From positions 22,260-86,259 of the forward strand of contig CAJMPY010000009.1 of assembly GCA_905215385.1 (NCBI GenBank): a stretch of 64,000 nucleotides of DNA, read 5' to 3'. The position numbers and the translations under genes were made by a program. The notes below the pieces were generated by a model. The model saw only the letters and a list, made by a program, of their open reading frames with translations, had not been told where the DNA came from and did no database searches. Positions within the stretch are counted from its first letter, which is position 1, and each line of letters opens with the position of its first letter. Positions 52,480 to 59,970 of the stretch are shown piece by piece. This stretch comes from an uncultured bacterium. GTDB lineage: Bacteria; Actinomycetota; Coriobacteriia; Coriobacteriales; Coriobacteriaceae.

Positions 52480-53006
52480 AGGGCGAGCGCCCCATCGGGG
52501 TGCTGCTGGTGTTTGCTTGCCTGACCGTGGCGATAGCGGCGGTGCTTTGGGGGCTTAACGCCGCGCGGCAGCAGCGTCCTGGGACCGCCTCCGATTTGGG
52601 CTCAGATTCGGCGGTGGCGTCTCAAAAAGATGAGATGCGAGATGCGGACGATTCGGATGTCGCTGTCACGGCGCAAACCTTTCTGCGGACGCTCGACAAG
52701 CGGTCTGGCACTGCGACGGATTCGCCTGAGGGCAACGCGATTGCGGTCCGGCTTGCATGGTCCGAGGACCGACCGATGACCGAAGCGGCGGCGGATATGC
52801 TGCGTGCCTATCGCGAGGTACCCACGGCGCAACTTGCTCTGAGCGGCTATCTCGACATCAAGGGAAACGTGTGGGGCGCCATCGTGCGCGACGAACGCGG
52901 CTGGGTCGATATGGTGACAATTGCCGCGGATGCTGGCGATGCTTCGTGTCGTCTGCGCGCCGTGCGCCTGAGCCCGCAGGCAACGGACTCAAAGGAGGGA
53001 TCGTGA
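52443..53006 (+). CDS. Hypothetical membrane-anchored protein of the tad operon
   Basis: This is a 187-residue protein with one membrane helix at ~18-40 (IGVLLVFACLTVAIAAVLWGL). An acidic extracytoplasmic linker and a small domain (AWSEDRPMTEAAADMLRAYR, GYLDIKGNVWGAIVRD) follow. I do not recognise the family. Its position between two pilin-like genes suggests a pilus accessory or minor subunit. The start overlaps flp; the ATG at 52443 has AAGG 12 bases upstream, so the exact start is uncertain. Confidence 0.7.
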   Translation: MERYQRGHQQPVEGERPIGVLLVFACLTVAIAAVLWGLNAARQQRPGTASDLGSDSAVASQKDEMRDADDSDVAVTAQTFLRTLDKRSGTATDSPEGNAIAVRLAWSEDRPMTEAAADMLRAYREVPTAQLALSGYLDIKGNVWGAIVRDERGWVDMVTIAADAGDASCRLRAVRLSPQATDSKEGS

Positions 53007-53007
53007 A

Positions 53008-53226
53008 ATGCATGATGTCCTGCGTGAGGAATCTGCCCAGGCGACGGTCGAATACGCCATCGTCACGGTGGCGCTGTTATCGATCGTGCTGGCGATCGCG
53101 GGACTTTGGCGTGCCGGCACCGATGGGCGCTTGGCGGCGCTGGTTGAGCGGGCGGCATCCCATGGCGTTGCCTCGACGTCGGTTATCGACGCCGCTGCGG
53201 CCGCTAAGGACATCGCGTTGTATTGA
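53008..53226 (+). CDS. Second Flp-like pilin or pseudopilin
   Basis: This is a 72-residue protein. A short leader, REESAQATVEYAIVTVALLS, enters a single hydrophobic helix, followed by a polar Ala-rich tail. The conserved Glu-Tyr of type IVb pilins (E15 Y16) is present, but no Gly precedes it, so cleavage by a standard prepilin peptidase is doubtful. AAAGGAGGGATC gives a strong ribosome-binding site. It could be a minor pilin or a TadE-type subunit. Confidence 0.8.
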   Translation: MHDVLREESAQATVEYAIVTVALLSIVLAIAGLWRAGTDGRLAALVERAASHGVASTSVIDAAAAAKDIALY

Positions 53227-53698
53227 TGCCGCGCGCGAGGACCGGGCGCAGTCTACGGTCGAGGCCGCTTTTTTGCTGCCGACGTTTCTGACACTCATCC
53301 TTCTCGCGCTGCAACCGGTGTGCCTGCTCTATACGCGCGCGGTCATGGAGTCTGCCGCCGCCGAGACCGCGCGGCTCATGACCACGACGACGGCGGAGGA
53401 CGACGATCTTAAGGAGTTCACCCGCCGCCGACTTGCCGCAGTGCCCAACGTTTCGATCTTTCATGCCGGCGGGCCGTTGTCGTGGGATATCGAGCTTGGC
53501 CGGGCCGGTGCGGGTGGCGTCTCGTCCGTGTCCGTTTCCGGCGAGGTCAAGCCGTTGCCTGTGATCGGTGCGTTTGCGCAGGCTATGGGTGGTACCGCCG
53601 AGGGCGGCTACGTTGAGCTCAAGGTCGATGTCTCGTATCAATCGCGTCCCGAATGGCTGGAGGGAGATTATGATTCGTGGATTGCTGCATGGGATTAG
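53162..53698 (+). CDS. TadE-like pseudopilin
   Basis: This is a protein of up to 178 residues. The conserved part begins at AREDRAQSTVEAAFLLPTFL, a TadE-type helix, followed by a soluble domain (VSVSGEVKPLPVIGAFAQ). No standard start codon lies immediately before it. The nearest in-frame one is ATG at 53162, inside the previous gene. ATT at 53222, which overlaps the previous stop, would give a more typical N-terminus. The following TadG-like gene starts 29 bases before its end. Confidence 0.75.
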   Translation: MALPRRRLSTPLRPLRTSRCIDAAREDRAQSTVEAAFLLPTFLTLILLALQPVCLLYTRAVMESAAAETARLMTTTTAEDDDLKEFTRRRLAAVPNVSIFHAGGPLSWDIELGRAGAGGVSSVSVSGEVKPLPVIGAFAQAMGGTAEGGYVELKVDVSYQSRPEWLEGDYDSWIAAWD

Positions 53699-55835
53699 GC
53701 GCTGCCTGTTGCGGGTGACGCAAGGGTTTGCGGCCCGCCGTCGACCAGGCGCTCTCCGCAAACGAGGCGGCTTTATGGGTCGAGCCGGTGTCGATCTGTT
53801 TATCGAAGACGGCGCCTATACCACGCTTTCTTCTGCCGTGGTCATCCTAGTGGTGCTCACATTGTTGTTTTCGTCGACCGCGGCGATATGGAGCATGTCG
53901 CGTGCCGGGGATACTCAGGTGGCGGCTGATAGTGGCGCGCTGGCGGGTGCCAACGTAGTGTCGTCCTATCACACGGCTGCCACGGTGGTTGATGCGAGCA
54001 TCTTGAGTCTGGGGCTGGCGGGGTTTGCCACGATCGGGACGGGCCTGGTCGCCATCCTCATCCCGGGTGCCGAGCCGGTTGCCGGCAATATGGTCGACAC
54101 CGGGATTGAGATCATTAAAACGCGCAACAAGTTTGCCAAAAGCGCATCGGAAGGCTTACAGAAAATCGAGACGGCTCTGCCGTATCTGATCGCCGCGCGT
54201 GCCACGCAGGCGGTGTCGGCGCAGGATACCGATAGTGTGACCTATACCGGTACGGCGCTTGCCGTGCCCAGGACATCCGAGTCTGACTTCGCTGCGCTCG
54301 AGGGGTCCGAGATCTCGACCGATGCCATTAAAGACACATCAGATGATTTAGAGTGTGCGGCCGAGGAGCTGCGGAAGGCTTCTGAGGACACGGCGAAGGC
54401 TAAAGAGCGTGCTTGGCTGGCGGATTGTGGTGGGTCTGACAAGGGCTCGGTCGGCAGCTGTTCTTGCATGTGGGAGCGTGCGAAAAGCCTAACGGATCTC
54501 TCCGGTGTTCAAAATCCGCATTACTCATCGAGCGTTACGTGGGAGCCCCAAGTTGCCCTTGATCGCGCGAAGGACTACTACCATTGGCGTCTGACAAATG
54601 AGAAGCCCCACGGCTCGAGTGTCGAGATGAAGGCAGAGTCTGCGGCGCGTAAGGCGTTTTATACCTATGCGAGCGCGGAGGTCGATCGGGCGCATATAAC
54701 CGAGAACGGAGACAGGGTTTCCTCCTATATTCCGCTGCTGCCGCGCAACTCTGATGAGGTTCGGGCGACGGAACTCTATACCGATGCGGTGTGGCCGACT
54801 AGCGTGAACGATGACAAGGCGTATCTGCATTACGGGACGACCTGCCCTAACTATAAGAAAGGGACGCCGAGCGGATTTGCTTCGGTTGCCGATTACGATG
54901 GACAGGATAAATGCAGCAAATGCCATTTTGGCGTTTTGTCGCTTGGTGCTGTTGCGGCGCCTTCAACCTCTATCGAAAACGGCTTCGAATATCACTTCGA
55001 CGAGTTCAAAAAGGCCTTGGAGGAATACGTCAAATGTCGGAACAAAGAGCTTGAGCTCATGCGTCAGACCGAGGATGAGGCCGACCGTGCGAGCAATGCG
55101 TTTGACCAGGCCATTAAAGCGCTTTCGGGCGAGCGTCCGCGTATCGCTCCGCCCGGTCGCAACGGCGTGGTTGCCTTTGCGGTTTCGGGTGCCATCTCGA
55201 GCCCCGATGAGCTCAACTCTTCGTTTAACACGGCAGTCAGGCTTGGCGATCGCGGTGCCATCTCTGCCGCGGTGCTGGCGCCCGATGAGGCGACGGCGCA
55301 AAACAACGTGCTTTCGCGATTTTTCTCGACATTGAAGGAACGCTCGGGTGGCGTTGCCGGCGTACTCGATGGCGTCATGGATGTCTGGGGACGGCTGCTT
55401 GTGGGATACGGAGACATCCAAGGTTCGGCCGACGAACTTATGGACGAGATGATTAAAGGCCTAGGAGGGGGCAGCGGCGCGTTGGGCTCCATCGCATCGT
55501 GGCTCGGCGATACCGTTTCGGCGTCCGTGGCGGCGCTGGGTTTGGAACCGTGCGACTTGCGCCTGCGAAAGCCGGTGCTGACTGATTCCGCCAACGTCAT
55601 TAAGAGCCCGGGGTCTGACATTGCTGGTCTCTCTCAAGCGCAAGACAAACTGCGAAGTATTCCGTTGGGCGTGACCGATCCCAAGGCGCTTTGCGAGGCG
55701 TTGGAATATCAAGTCGAACGCACCATCAGCGGTACGGTGTTCACGCTTGCGGAGATTCCTCTGCCCGGCGGCGGCTCCATCCCGCTCACCGTCGATGTCG
55801 CCACGCTGGTTGGCGCTCTGGGCGGTGGGTCGTAA
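53670..55835 (+). CDS. TadG-like Tad-domain protein, very large
   Basis: This is a 721-residue protein. A basic N-terminus precedes one membrane helix at ~50-72 (LSSAVVILVVLTLLFSSTAAIW), then the Tad motif DTQVAADSGALAGANVVSSY. A long extracytoplasmic region follows with helical segments and Cys pairs (CGGSDKGSVGSCSC, CSKCHFG). It is much larger than typical actinobacterial TadG-like proteins, so it may be a major surface-exposed or assembly component. GGAGGGAG precedes the ATG. It overlaps the next gene by one base (TAATG). Confidence 0.82.
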   Translation: MIRGLLHGIRRCLLRVTQGFAARRRPGALRKRGGFMGRAGVDLFIEDGAYTTLSSAVVILVVLTLLFSSTAAIWSMSRAGDTQVAADSGALAGANVVSSYHTAATVVDASILSLGLAGFATIGTGLVAILIPGAEPVAGNMVDTGIEIIKTRNKFAKSASEGLQKIETALPYLIAARATQAVSAQDTDSVTYTGTALAVPRTSESDFAALEGSEISTDAIKDTSDDLECAAEELRKASEDTAKAKERAWLADCGGSDKGSVGSCSCMWERAKSLTDLSGVQNPHYSSSVTWEPQVALDRAKDYYHWRLTNEKPHGSSVEMKAESAARKAFYTYASAEVDRAHITENGDRVSSYIPLLPRNSDEVRATELYTDAVWPTSVNDDKAYLHYGTTCPNYKKGTPSGFASVADYDGQDKCSKCHFGVLSLGAVAAPSTSIENGFEYHFDEFKKALEEYVKCRNKELELMRQTEDEADRASNAFDQAIKALSGERPRIAPPGRNGVVAFAVSGAISSPDELNSSFNTAVRLGDRGAISAAVLAPDEATAQNNVLSRFFSTLKERSGGVAGVLDGVMDVWGRLLVGYGDIQGSADELMDEMIKGLGGGSGALGSIASWLGDTVSASVAALGLEPCDLRLRKPVLTDSANVIKSPGSDIAGLSQAQDKLRSIPLGVTDPKALCEALEYQVERTISGTVFTLAEIPLPGGGSIPLTVDVATLVGALGGGS

Positions 55836-56311
55836 TGAGTATCCGCATGCGTCTGCGCGAGGAGCGCGCCCAAGCGACGGTGGAGATAGCAGTGGTTACG
55901 CCCGTTTTGCTGGTGCTGGCACTCATCGTATACAACGTCATGATCTATGCCAGCGCTGTCGCGCGCTTCGACCGCGTGGTGCCCGACATCGTGTTGGCGC
56001 ACGCCGTGGCGCCGAGCGGGGAGGGCGACGAAAGCTCTGTCGATGCCTCGGCGACGGTCCGGACTCAAATTCTGAATGCCATGGAAGGCTATGACTTGCA
56101 GATCGAAGTGTCGAGCGAGCAAGGCGCGGAGGCATCGGATGGTGGCCTGCTCTCCCTATCCGGTACGTTTAGGACCTACACCTGCACCATGCACTATGAG
56201 CCGTGGCCGACTTCTCTCAGCATCGCTGGCGTTCCGCTGGGGGCGCCGACAACGTTGTCGCACGAGCGCGCGGTGACGGTCGATCCATGGCGTCCGGGGG
56301 TGGTCATGTGA
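55835..56311 (+). CDS. TadE-like pseudopilin
   Basis: This is a 158-residue protein. REERAQATVEIAVVTPVLLV is a TadE-type N-terminal helix, followed by a soluble domain of ~120 residues (IEVSSEQGAEASDGGLLSLS). One-base overlap with the TadG-like gene and GTGA overlap with the next indicate translational coupling. Confidence 0.85.
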   Translation: MSIRMRLREERAQATVEIAVVTPVLLVLALIVYNVMIYASAVARFDRVVPDIVLAHAVAPSGEGDESSVDASATVRTQILNAMEGYDLQIEVSSEQGAEASDGGLLSLSGTFRTYTCTMHYEPWPTSLSIAGVPLGAPTTLSHERAVTVDPWRPGVVM

Positions 56312-56667
56312 CCGCGGTCTCGTCCTACATCGCCTACGCGCGGGCACTCAATAGGCTGGGCTGGACGCCGGCCGAGTTTGCGGTGGCGGAGTCGTTTGCC
56401 GTGCGCCTGCGCGGCATGCTGGGACGGTGTCCGGTTGCCGCCAACGGTCTGCCGCTCGTCATGGCATTTCCACGCTGCTCTTCGGTCCATACGTGTTTTA
56501 TGGCCTATCCCATCGATATCGCCTTTATCGATGCACGTGGCTATGTCCTCGTATGCTACGAAAACGTACGTCCCTGGCGTATGTGCTCCTGCCCCGGCGC
56601 CTGGGCCGTACTAGAGCGTCCTTCAATCATTGTTTCGACCCCTGCTCTCCAACGCGTGCCGGCTTAA
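56308..56667 (+). CDS. DUF192 family protein
   Basis: This is a 119-residue protein. FAVRLRGMLGRCPVAANGLP, MAFPRCSSVHTCFMAYPIDI and AFIDARGYVLVCYENVRPWR form the DUF192 beta-barrel pattern. The family has no firm function and is often secreted, but no signal peptide is seen here. It starts at a GTG overlapping the preceding TadE stop (GTGA), so it belongs to the tad operon and is probably its last gene. Longer frames from 56203 lie inside the TadE gene. Confidence 0.82.
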   Translation: MTAVSSYIAYARALNRLGWTPAEFAVAESFAVRLRGMLGRCPVAANGLPLVMAFPRCSSVHTCFMAYPIDIAFIDARGYVLVCYENVRPWRMCSCPGAWAVLERPSIIVSTPALQRVPA

Positions 56668-56725
56668 GAATTGGCGACAGCGGACTTTCGTCATACGAAA
56701 TTGGGTAAGATGGAGGAGAAGATGC

Positions 56726-56991
56726 ATGGATGTTGAGATCCATCCCAACGCTAAAAAGCACCTGACGGAAAAGCAGGTGCTTAGCGCTTGGCTTGCGGTT
56801 ACTGAGTGCATTCGTCGCGAGCCGAAGGACGAGCCGCCGAGATGGCTTGCGATTGGATGGCTCCCAGACGGACGAAGCGTGGAGCTTGTCGCGGTCGAGC
56901 TTGTCCGTGGGGGCTTATCATTCATGCCTTGTCTCCAGTCCAGAAGAAATTTTGGCAGGAGATTGAACGGGCTCGGCAAAGGGGTCGATGA
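56726..56991 (+). pseudogene. Frameshifted toxin-like gene (G-tract length)
   Basis: Frame 1 reads MDVEIHPNAKKHLTEKQ through KDEPPRWLAIGWLPDGRSVE to VAVELVRG, then changes at a run of five G (56909-56913). In the other frame the expected continuation is GLIIHALSPVQKKFWQEIER, ending at TGA 56989-56991. That TGA overlaps the ATG of the antitoxin-like gene (ATGA), as in coupled pairs. Adding one G to the run joins the frames exactly. The joined protein (about 88 residues) resembles small toxins partnered with RHH antitoxins. Read as is, the first frame runs on to 57016. It could be a decayed gene, a phase-variable gene or a sequencing error. Confidence 0.65.
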
Positions 56992-57275
56992 TGGGCAAGA
57001 CGTATACGGCCGCTAATGGTCAGGTTGTAACGGATGAAATGATTGACGCGTGGTGCGAGTCGTACGAGCGCGGAGAGTTTCCGGATGGCGAACACACCGT
57101 TGGTGGGATCGTGCATGGACGGCCCCCACTCTCAGGTGAGGGGACGGCAACGCTGTCGGTCAAGATTCCTCTGGGAATGAAGGAGGCCATTCGTCGACGG
57201 GCGGCTGCCGAGGGGATGACGCCAAGTGAGTTTGCCCGTGCGGCTCTGAGCGAAAAACTTCTTGCTGCCGGCTGA
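56988..57275 (+). CDS. Ribbon-helix-helix (CopG-like) antitoxin
   Basis: This is a 95-residue protein. The C-terminal ~45 residues (TATLSVKIPLGMKEAIRRRA then GMTPSEFARAALSEKLLA) form a typical RHH DNA-binding domain. The N-terminal half (VVTDEMIDAWCESYERGEFP) is likely to bind the partner toxin. It overlaps the TGA of the frameshifted upstream gene by ATGA, so it was probably translated in coupling with it. Confidence 0.8.
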   Translation: MMGKTYTAANGQVVTDEMIDAWCESYERGEFPDGEHTVGGIVHGRPPLSGEGTATLSVKIPLGMKEAIRRRAAAEGMTPSEFARAALSEKLLAAG

Positions 57276-57338
57276 TGCCTCTGACGTGCCGATTTAAAGA
57301 ACCGAGGCTGTGCTCAAAAACTTTTTTGAAATTCTCGG

Positions 57339-57366
57339 TTGACCGGAACGCGTCCTTGGTTATACT
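57339..57366 (+). promoter_or_regulatory. Promoter of tRNA-Phe
   Basis: TTGACC (57339-57344) and TATACT (57361-57366) are separated by 16 bp. An AT-rich TTTTTTGAAATTCTC tract lies upstream. The tRNA begins 33 bases after the -10. Confidence 0.85.
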
Positions 57367-57398
57367 AATCAAGCCTTGAAACAAGGCACACCTCAAAT

Positions 57399-57453
<55 letters not shown>

Positions 57454-57471
<18 letters not shown>

Positions 57472-57706
57472 CCTTGAATTGACTAGGACCTCTGCAAAGG
57501 GGTCCTTTTCTTTTATGTAGCCCTCGCACGGAATCGAACCCCGTGAGGGCGCGGAGCTGAGTAAACGCGTAAGCGTTTGCCAGCGCAGCTCGCAAGGCGC
57601 GTAAGCGCCGCAGCGGTCCGTCCGCGCAGCGCGCGGACGCGATTCCCTTCCCCGCCACCTTGAATTGACTAGGACCTCTGCAAAGGGGTCCTTTTCTTTT
57701 ATGTAG
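57454..57706 (+). repeat. tRNA-Phe 3'-tail duplication with inverted T-arm spacer
   Basis: A 67-bp segment (57454-57520: last 18 bases of tRNA-Phe, terminator hairpin, CTTTTATGTAG) is repeated exactly at 57640-57706. The 119-bp spacer starts with CACGGAATCGAACCCCGTG, the inverted T-arm of this same tRNA. It continues with the hairpins AAACGCGTAAGCGTTT, GGCGCGTAAGCGCC and GTCCGCGCAGCGCGCGGAC. CGCGGACG directly precedes the second tail, as it does at tRNA-Leu. No protein gene is supported here; the gap 57276-57954 otherwise holds tRNA-Phe and a palindrome. Confidence 0.9.
57485..57514 (+). terminator. Terminator of tRNA-Phe
   Basis: AGGACCTCTGC and a GGGGTCCTTTTC 3' side form a hairpin with T-tract. 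An identical copy lies at 57671-57700. Confidence 0.85.
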
Positions 57707-57713
57707 GGTTCTG

Positions 57714-57761
57714 CGGAAACTGCGTCCCAGAATAAGGGCTCAGAACGGGACACACTTTCCG
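57714..57761. repeat. Imperfect palindrome with GGGAC core
   Basis: CGGAAACTGCGTCCCAG is mirrored by ACGGGACACACTTTCCG with three mismatches. It resembles the REP-like elements elsewhere in carrying GGGACA. No gene lies between it and 57954. Confidence 0.6.
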
Positions 57762-57954
57762 GTGCCTGCCTCCGGCGCGCGTACACACCTCGTCGCACCA
57801 TTCCGAGTCCGTCTGCTCCCAGACATTCCTCCCACTTTCGCGTCACTTTGCAGACCGTTCGGTCGCCTGTCCGCACACGCGGGTATACTCAAAACGATAC
57901 TTATCCTACGCAATACGATGCGGGTTCGACCTGCATGATCCGAAGGGGGCAGTG

Positions 57955-59016
57955 ATGGAGAGGATACTCGGCGTTAATCTCTCTGGCTGGTTTATTCCCG
58001 AGCCTTGGGTGACCCCGTCGCTGTACGCGGCGACCGGTGCATCCAACGCGGCCGAGCTACAGGAGGCCATGGGTACCGCCGCCTATAACGAGCGCATGCG
58101 CCGCCATTACGAGACGTTTGTGAGCGAGGACGATTTTCGTCGCATGGCGCAGATCGGTCTCAATGCCGTGCGTCTGCCGGTGCCCTGGTATGCCTTTGGC
58201 TCACAGGAGTCCGATGCCTCCTACATATCGGTTGTCGATTACATCGACCGCGCAATTGAGTGGGCTGCCAAGTACGACATCCGCGTGCTGCTCGATCTGG
58301 CAACCGTGCCCGGTGGCCAGGGCGATTCCAACGATTCGCCCACCACGCCGGAGGCTGTTGCCGAGTGGCATTCGTCCACCAACGGCCGTCATGTCGCACT
58401 CGACGTGCTCGAGCGCTTGGCCGATCGCTATGGCGAGGCCGAGAGCCTGCTGGGCATTGAGCTGCTGGACACGCCGCAGATGAGCGTTCGCAAGAGCCTC
58501 TTCACCATGACGGATGGCATTCCCGCTCACTACCTGCGCAATTTCTATCGCGATGCCTACGAGCTCGTCCGTTCGTATATGCCCGAGGATAAGATCGTCG
58601 TCTTCTCGTCGTCGGGGCATCCCAGCGAGTGGAAGCATTTTATGCGCGGCGCCAAGTACAAGAACGTCTACATGGACCTTCACCTGTACCATTACCGCGA
58701 CGAGTATGCGCTCGACATCACGAGCCCCCGCGGGCTGACGACGGCGATTTCGCGTAACAAGCGCGAGCTTAAAGAGGCGATTTCGACTGGGTTCCCCGTG
58801 CTGGTGGGCGAATGGTCGGGCGCGGCGATCTTTGCTAACTCGTCGGTTACGCCCGAGGGCCGCAATGCCTACGAGCGCGTGTTTATCGCCAACCAGCTGG
58901 CTTCGTTTGCGCCGGCTGCCGGTTGGTTCTTCCAAACGTGGAAGACCGAGAAGCGCATTGCAGCATGGGACGCCCGCGCGGCGCTCGGTACGCTCGAGCG
59001 CGGCATGATTGAATAG
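57955..59016 (+). CDS. GH5-like (cellulase/exo-glucanase fold) protein lacking the acid/base Glu
   Basis: This is a 353-residue protein without a signal peptide. GVNLSGWFIPEPW at the start, AQIGLNAVRLPVPWYAF, VYMDLHLYHY and the nucleophile region PVLVGEWSGA (Glu286) match GH5 exo-beta-1,3-glucanase-type enzymes. Where these have the NEP motif with the acid/base Glu, this protein has LDTP (171-174). The usual HGAPGSQNG segment also reads ATVPGGQGDSN. It may be inactive or have changed chemistry. The ATG at 57955 follows GAAGGGGGCAGTG; a GTG at 57952 is possible. It lies directly upstream of rsmI. Confidence 0.8.
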   Translation: MERILGVNLSGWFIPEPWVTPSLYAATGASNAAELQEAMGTAAYNERMRRHYETFVSEDDFRRMAQIGLNAVRLPVPWYAFGSQESDASYISVVDYIDRAIEWAAKYDIRVLLDLATVPGGQGDSNDSPTTPEAVAEWHSSTNGRHVALDVLERLADRYGEAESLLGIELLDTPQMSVRKSLFTMTDGIPAHYLRNFYRDAYELVRSYMPEDKIVVFSSSGHPSEWKHFMRGAKYKNVYMDLHLYHYRDEYALDITSPRGLTTAISRNKRELKEAISTGFPVLVGEWSGAAIFANSSVTPEGRNAYERVFIANQLASFAPAAGWFFQTWKTEKRIAAWDARAALGTLERGMIE

Positions 59017-59022
59017 GTTGAT

Positions 59023-59901
59023 ATGACGCAAAACAGCGCCCATACGGGCAAACTCTATGTGGTCGGCACGCCCATCGGCAACCTAGGCGACCTGTCCCCG
59101 CGCGTTGGCGAGGCTTTTGCCGCCGCCGATGCCATTTGCTGCGAAGACACGCGTGTGACGTCAAAGCTGCTGATGCACCTGGGTATTTCCAAGCCGCTTG
59201 TCCGTTGCGACGAGAATGTGATCGCTAGCCGCGCTGCCGGCCTGGTCGACCGTCTGCTGGCGGGGGAGACCCTCGCCTTTGCCTCGGACGCCGGCATGCC
59301 GAGCGTGTCCGATCCCGGCCAGGCGCTGGTCGAGGCGGCGCGTGAGGCCGATGTGCCTGTCGAAGTTATTCCCGGACCCTCTGCTTGCGTCACGGCACTC
59401 GTTTCGTCCGGCATTCCCTGCGAGCATTTTTTCTTCGAGGGCTTTTTGGGCCGAAAGCACGGCGACCGTGTGCGCCGTTTGCAGCGCCTTGCCGTGGTGC
59501 CCGGCGCACTCATCTTCTACGAGTCTCCACATCGCATCGTGGCGACGCTCGAGGCCGTGGCGGAGGTCTTTCCCCAGCGTGAGCTTGCCGTCTGCCGCGA
59601 ACTCACCAAGCTGCACGAGGAGGTCTTGCGCGGGCCCGCTGACCAGCTTGCCGAGGAGCTGCGTGCTCGCGGCGAGGTAAAGGGCGAGATTGCGCTGGTC
59701 ATCGCGCCGCCGAGCGAGGACGAGGAGGCCGGCATCGCGCCGGTTGGCGCTGCGGTAGCGGATCCCGACGATGCCCTGCGCGAGGATATCCGCACCGCGC
59801 TCGAGGAGGGGGAGCCCGCCTCTGCGGTGGCCAAGCGCCTGTCTCAGAAGTATTCGCGCCGCAAGCGCGATGTCTATGCCATGGTGCTCGATATGCAATA
59901 G
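59023..59901 (+). CDS. rsmI: 16S rRNA (cytidine(1402)-2'-O)-methyltransferase
   Basis: This is a 292-residue SAM-dependent methyltransferase of the tetrapyrrole-methylase fold. LYVVGTPIGNLGDLSPR at the N-terminus, CEDTRVTSKLL, SDAGMPSVSDPGQ and the SAM loop VIPGPSACVTALVSSG are diagnostic, as is FFFEGFLGRK. It methylates C1402 of 16S rRNA. It begins 6 bases after the GH5-like gene. The C-terminal extension is normal. Confidence 0.96.
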   Translation: MTQNSAHTGKLYVVGTPIGNLGDLSPRVGEAFAAADAICCEDTRVTSKLLMHLGISKPLVRCDENVIASRAAGLVDRLLAGETLAFASDAGMPSVSDPGQALVEAAREADVPVEVIPGPSACVTALVSSGIPCEHFFFEGFLGRKHGDRVRRLQRLAVVPGALIFYESPHRIVATLEAVAEVFPQRELAVCRELTKLHEEVLRGPADQLAEELRARGEVKGEIALVIAPPSEDEEAGIAPVGAAVADPDDALREDIRTALEEGEPASAVAKRLSQKYSRRKRDVYAMVLDMQ

Positions 59902-59970
59902 ATGGAGGATATCCAGCCCTTGCGCTAGAATCATCCCCTGTATGCAACGTTTTTCTGGAGGACAAACCCC

